DNA of 23,251 nt from an uncultured Eubacteriales bacterium (GTDB lineage Bacteria; Bacillota; Clostridia; Christensenellales; CAG-138), in assembly GCA_902768995.1 (NCBI GenBank), contig CACXNN010000012.1, forward strand, positions 1 to 23,251, in the 5' to 3' direction. Below the pieces are notes generated by a model. The model searched no databases, was not told the origin of the DNA, and saw nothing but the letters and a program-made list of their open reading frames with translations. Shown here piece by piece: positions 21,230 to 23,251 of the stretch (positions are counted from its first letter, which is position 1; each line of letters begins with the position of its first letter). Position numbers and translations under genes: made by a program.

Positions 21230-21252
21230 CGTCTGTGAAAGCCTGGGGTTCC

Positions 21253-21281
21253 TTTACAAAACGCGGCGTTTGTGGTATACA
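21253..21281 (+). promoter_or_regulatory. Sigma-A promoter upstream of the small ORF and hemolysin III-family gene
   Basis: TTTACA (21253-21258) and TATACA (21276-21281), spacer 17 bp. Transcription should begin near 21288, just past the ATG of the small ORF at 21282, which leaves that start codon outside the predicted transcript. Confidence 0.6.
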
Positions 21282-21425
21282 ATGGCAGAAAATGTCGCAG
21301 CGAATTACGACGCCGCCAAGCTGGGCAAGCTCCTTGGCGCGGCAAACTACGATCTTGCGGCGCTGTATCAGAAACTGACTGAAAACGGCGGAGGCGCCGG
21401 AAGACGTGAAGAAGAAAGCAGGTAA
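21282..21425 (+). CDS. Possible small ORF (47 codons) ahead of the hemolysin III-family gene
   Basis: The reading frame opens MAENVAANYDAAKLGK and contains a short internal repeat, ANYDAAKLGKLL / ANYDLAALYQKL. Codon choice is like that of the neighbours, and the stop lies 6 nt before the next ATG, which would suit translational coupling. Against it: the ATG directly follows the -10 box of the only good promoter and no ribosome binding site precedes it, so the start may be elsewhere or the frame may be a remnant. No family is recognised. Confidence 0.4.
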   Translation: MAENVAANYDAAKLGKLLGAANYDLAALYQKLTENGGGAGRREEESR

Positions 21426-21431
21426 ACGAAC

Positions 21432-22106
21432 ATGAAGCGAACGCCCATCGACCAGCGGGAGCTGCCGGACTACACCCGGGGCGAGGAGATCATGAACATG
21501 GTCACCCACATTGTGGGCGGCGGGATCGGGGTGCTGGTGCTGATCGCCGGCGTCATCCTCTCCGCCCTCAAGCGGGACGCCTGGGGCATCGTCAGCGCCG
21601 CCATCTACGGCCTCACCATGATCTGGCTCTACACCATGAGCAGCGTCTACCACGGACTAAGGCCCAGCCGGGCCAAGAAGGTCCTGCAGGTGCTGGACCA
21701 CTGCACCATCTACGCCCTGATCGCGGGCACCTATACGCCCATCCTGCTGGCGGGCATCCGGCCCCTGCACCCGGTCCTCGCCTGGGTCTTCTTCGGCCTC
21801 GAATGGGCGCTGCTGGCCCTGGCCACCACGCTGACCGCCATCGACCTCGATAAGTACGACGTGCTGTCCATGATCTGCTATATCGCCATGGGCTGGCTCA
21901 TCATCCTGGCCGTGCCCCAGACCATCGAAGCCATGACCCAGGCCGGGTTCTACTGGCTCCTCTCCGGCGGCATCGCCTACACCGTGGGCGCTGTCCTCTA
22001 CGGCATCGGCAGCAAGCGCCGCTGGTTCCATTCCGTCTTCCACCTGTTCGTGATCCTGGGGAGCGTTCTGCAGGCCGTGGCGATACTTTGGTATGTGCTG
22101 AAATAA
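21432..22106 (+). CDS. Hemolysin III / PAQR-family seven-helix membrane protein (TrhA-like)
   Basis: 224 residues with seven hydrophobic segments. PAQR/HlyIII metal-site motifs are present: SSVYHGL near residue 70-76, LDHCTIYALIAGTYTP (Asp and His, near 89-104), and FHSVFHLFVILG near the C-terminus. Bacterial members are named from a Bacillus cereus hemolysin but most are thought to influence membrane lipid order; hemolysis cannot be inferred. The start MKRTPIDQRELPDYTRGEEIMN fits the family; the ribosome binding site is weak (gcagg), which supports coupling to the preceding small ORF. Confidence 0.9.
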   Translation: MKRTPIDQRELPDYTRGEEIMNMVTHIVGGGIGVLVLIAGVILSALKRDAWGIVSAAIYGLTMIWLYTMSSVYHGLRPSRAKKVLQVLDHCTIYALIAGTYTPILLAGIRPLHPVLAWVFFGLEWALLALATTLTAIDLDKYDVLSMICYIAMGWLIILAVPQTIEAMTQAGFYWLLSGGIAYTVGAVLYGIGSKRRWFHSVFHLFVILGSVLQAVAILWYVLK

Positions 22107-22107
22107 G

Positions 22108-22204
22108 CAGCCCGGGGAGATTCGAGCACGCGCCTCCGGGCTTGCTCGGGGCTCGGCTCTTCCCCCGGACGCGCTGAATAACAAAACAGACTCCCCTGGG
22201 GAGT
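22108..22204. repeat. tRNA-T-arm-related palindromic repeat, copy 1 (degenerate)
   Basis: Begins cagcccggggagattcgag and ends tcccccggacgcgctg, a decayed version of copy 3's terminal repeats. It is followed by aataacaaaacagac and a 7-bp hairpin, actcccc/ggggagt, matching the unit structure next to the tRNA. Confidence 0.65.
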
Positions 22205-22328
22205 ATCCCGGAGATTCGAACACTCGGCTGCGGCCTCGCTCAGCCCGCGGCTCTGAAGCCCCACTGGGGCTTCATTCACTACTGTCTCCAGTCACTATCC
22301 ACGCCTGCGGGCGCGTGAAAGAGGCGCG
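22205..22328. repeat. tRNA-T-arm-related palindromic repeat, copy 2 (partial)
   Basis: Begins tcccggagattcgaacactc, shares ctcgctcag...cggctct with copy 3, and contains the perfect inner hairpin tgaagcccc/ggggcttca with loop act, followed by ttcactac as in copy 3. The right terminal repeat and the aacaaaacagac tail are missing. Confidence 0.65.
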
Positions 22329-22430
22329 CCCAGGGAGATTCTCACACTCGCTCACGCTCGCTCAGGGTTCGGCTCTCAGGCCACACTGTGGCCTGATTCA
22401 CTACCGAACCCAGTTCGAATCTCCCTGGGC
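22329..22430. repeat. Nested palindrome with tRNA T-arm terminal repeats, copy 3 (best preserved)
   Basis: Three nested perfect stems: outer cccagggagattc (22329-22341) with gaatctccctggg (22417-22429), middle gggttcgg (22365-22372) with ccgaaccc (22404-22411), inner tcaggccac (22376-22384) with gtggcctga (22388-22396). The outer arms equal the T-arm and acceptor 3' end of the tRNA-Arg gene at 22477-22552. Confidence 0.85.
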
Positions 22431-22440
22431 TGCGCCGAAT

Positions 22441-22477
22441 AACAAAACAGACACCCCGTTGGGGTGTCTGTTTTGTT
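22441..22477 (-). terminator. Terminator of tRNA-Arg (17-bp perfect hairpin)
   Basis: aacaaaacagacacccc (22441-22457) and ggggtgtctgttttgtt (22461-22477) are perfect complements with a 3-nt loop. On the minus strand it begins immediately after the tRNA CCA end and finishes with a T-rich arm (gtctgttttgttatt). Confidence 0.85.
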
Positions 22478-22552
22478 GGCGCGCCCAGGGAGATTCGAAC
22501 TCTCGACCTACCGGTTCGTAGCCGGGCACTCTATCCGCTGAGCTATGGGCGC
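22477..22552 (-). tRNA. tRNA-Arg, anticodon ACG, CCA encoded
   Basis: 76 nt. The acceptor GCGCCCA pairs with TGGGCGC, followed by discriminator G and an encoded CCA (complement of 22477-22479). The D arm GCTC...GAGT, anticodon loop CTACGAA and T arm GAGAGTTCGAATCTC are all present, closely resembling other bacterial tRNA-Arg(ACG). The anticodon stem CCCGG/CCGGT has one mismatch at its outer pair (C27-T43). A34 would be deaminated to inosine by TadA to read CGU, CGC and CGA. Confidence 0.96.
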
Positions 22553-22584
22553 ATTTCGTCCCGGATGACCCGGAACGCTTATCT

Positions 22585-22613
22585 ATTGTAGCCATCTGCG
22601 GCCGAAATGTCAA
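22585..22613 (-). promoter_or_regulatory. Strong sigma-A promoter of tRNA-Arg
   Basis: On the minus strand a perfect TTGACA (complement of 22608-22613) and TACAAT (complement of 22585-22590), spacer 17 bp, 32 nt before the tRNA 5' end. Confidence 0.85.
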
Positions 22614-22637
22614 GAGGAAAAACGGGATTTTCGGCCG
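22599..22637. repeat. 9-bp inverted repeat spanning the tRNA promoter -35 box
   Basis: cggccgaaa (22599-22607) and tttcggccg (22629-22637) flank the -35 hexamer. It could be the end hairpin of the upstream deaminase transcript (no clean T tail) or a regulatory site. Confidence 0.5.
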
Positions 22638-22652
22638 GAATTATCAGGGGAT

Positions 22653-23072
22653 TCAGACGGGGCGATCCTCGGTCTGGTTGATGACCATGGCGATGCCCGC
22701 GTTCTTGATCATCCGGGAGCACATGACGCAGGGTTCCGCCTTTTCGAGGGGCTTGCCGTTCTCGAAACCGTAGAGGTACAGGGTGGAGCCCAGCATCTCG
22801 TTGCGGCTGGCCGAAATGATGGCGTTGCACTCGGCGTGGACGGCCACGCACTTCTCGTACTGCTCCCCGTGGGGGATGCCGTGGGCTTCCCGCCAGCAGA
22901 CGCCCACGTCGCAGCAGTTCTCGTCGCCCCGGGGCGCGCCGTTGTAGCCGGTGGCCACGATCTCGTCGTTCTTCACAATGACGGCCCCGTACTGCCGTCG
23001 AAGGCAGGTGGACCGCCGCGCCACCTCCGCCGCGATGTCCAGATAGTATTGCCGCTTGCTGACCCGTTCCAT
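22653..23072 (-). CDS. Deoxycytidylate (dCMP) deaminase, ComEB-type
   Basis: 139 residues, within the family range. It deaminates dCMP to dUMP for dTTP synthesis. The zinc-dependent deaminase site is His79-Ala-Glu81 (VHAECNAI) together with Pro114-Cys115-V-M-Cys118. The region GYNGAPRG...CCDVGVCWREAHGIPHGE is the dCMP-deaminase type insert, which separates it from TadA and cytidine deaminases. The N-terminus (RQYYLDIAAEVARRSTCLRRQYGAVIV) is typical. The ribosome binding site GGAGGAAA precedes the ATG and its promoter is at 23099-23128. Confidence 0.95.
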   Translation of the reverse strand: MERVSKRQYYLDIAAEVARRSTCLRRQYGAVIVKNDEIVATGYNGAPRGDENCCDVGVCWREAHGIPHGEQYEKCVAVHAECNAIISASRNEMLGSTLYLYGFENGKPLEKAEPCVMCSRMIKNAGIAMVINQTEDRPV

Positions 23073-23098
23073 AGCGTTTCCTCCGATATATTTTGTTT

Positions 23099-23128
23099 AG
23101 TATAGCACGATCCGTGGGGTTGTGGCAA
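23099..23128 (-). promoter_or_regulatory. Sigma-A promoter of the dCMP deaminase gene
   Basis: On the minus strand TTGCCA (complement of 23123-23128) and TATACT (complement of 23099-23104), spacer 18 bp. Confidence 0.65.
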
Positions 23129-23131
23129 GGC

Positions 23132-23251
23132 TTACCGCTTTTGGCCTTTGATGAGGTTCTTGTAGAGGCGGACGGCGCCGGGGAGGCAGTTGTATTCGAT
23201 GTTCTCGTTGGGGGCGTGCATGCCGGCCATCTGCTCGGGGCCGTAGATCAC
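23132..23251 (-). CDS. M20-family metallopeptidase, C-terminal end only
   Basis: The last 39 codons of a gene entering from the right edge, ending in TAA at 23132-23134. The text GPEQMAGMHAPNENIEYNCL matches the C-terminal motif of M20 peptidases (dipeptidases, ArgE/DapE group), in which the His of the (A/M)HxPNE motif is a zinc ligand; GAVRLYKNLIKGQKR is the usual final helix. The specific member cannot be told from this fragment. Only 3 nt separate its stop from the -35 box of the deaminase promoter, and no terminator is seen. Confidence 0.75.
   Translation of the reverse strand: MIYGPEQMAGMHAPNENIEYNCLPGAVRLYKNLIKGQKR

Noticed and set aside
21190..21378. 62-codon plus-strand ORF between the ACT gene and the hemolysin III-family gene
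   Set aside because: It begins at the terminator hairpin and crosses the promoter. The frame beside it has more normal codon use.
22315..22521. Plus-strand ORF reading through the palindromic repeats and the tRNA
   Set aside because: Its translation is simply the repeat, the terminator hairpin and the antisense tRNA T-arm read as protein. Such ORFs next to tRNA genes are spurious.
22477..23072. Possible functional link between the deaminase gene and tRNA-Arg(ACG), the substrate of the tRNA deaminase TadA
   Set aside because: The deaminase has the dCMP-deaminase insert (CCDVGVCWREAHGIPHGE) and lacks TadA features. The tRNA has its own promoter, so adjacency is probably chance.
1..23251. CRISPR array, integrase, toxin-antitoxin or defence island
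   Set aside because: No regular spacer-repeat pattern was found, and no recombinase, nuclease, methyltransferase-restriction or toxin pair was recognisable.

Overview
The window looks like a piece of a GC-rich member of the Clostridia (phylum Bacillota), probably an uncultured gut anaerobe. The evidence is: consensus sigma-A promoters with 17-18 bp spacers, strong AGGAGG-type ribosome binding sites, many U-tailed hairpin terminators, the Bacillota-style infC-rpmI-rplT operon with a regulated leader, a zinc-ribbon L28, a 'reverse' rubrerythrin, a YolD/Y-family polymerase pair, PepF, and a UPF0735/PheB ACT protein. No phage, plasmid or CRISPR module is visible. Most of it is chromosomal core, with short accessory patches.

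Layout. 1-2030 (minus): an operon of three related single-pass membrane proteins, two with a cytosolic double-CxxC zinc ribbon, running into the start of a PatB/MalY-type aminotransferase. 2160-4555 (plus): a small P-loop kinase-like protein and oligoendopeptidase F. 4665-5949: TspO diverging from an uncharacterised HEYGH membrane protein that overlaps a DUF1294 gene. 5980-7239 (plus): promoter, structured leader with attenuator, infC (ATC start), rpmI, and an rplT broken by an internal deletion/frameshift. 7269-8821 (minus): SpoU methyltransferase, rpmB, trmL. 8887-11567 (plus): a VanW-domain envelope protein and proC. 11615-13530 (minus): an Xre regulator, two small membrane proteins and a secreted two-repeat protein. 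13531-13916: an AT-rich stretch that looks like debris of a lost element. 13972-17271 (minus): rubrerythrin, then a Y-family polymerase / flavodoxin-fold reductase / YolD operon. 17275-21229: threonine biosynthesis, with thrC-thrH on minus and hom-ACT on plus, divergent from overlapping promoters. 21253-22106 (plus): a small ORF and a hemolysin III-family protein. 22108-22552: tRNA-derived palindromic repeats and tRNA-Arg(ACG). 22585-23251 (minus): the tRNA promoter, dCMP deaminase and the C-terminus of an M20-type peptidase.

How the parts work together. Hom makes homoserine and ThrC makes threonine from phosphohomoserine. No thrB is seen; ThrH, a HAD phosphatase known to phosphorylate homoserine from phosphoserine, sits 1 nt after thrC and could fill that step. 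The ACT protein next to a Hom lacking its own ACT domain may supply feedback sensing. The polymerase, reductase and YolD form a tight operon in which the polymerase carries a QLDLF clamp-binding motif.

The observations most worth a second look are the disrupted rplT behind an otherwise intact L20-type leader, the nested palindromes beside tRNA-Arg whose terminal repeats copy the T-arm, and genes whose start codon lies exactly where transcription should begin (probable leaderless mRNAs).
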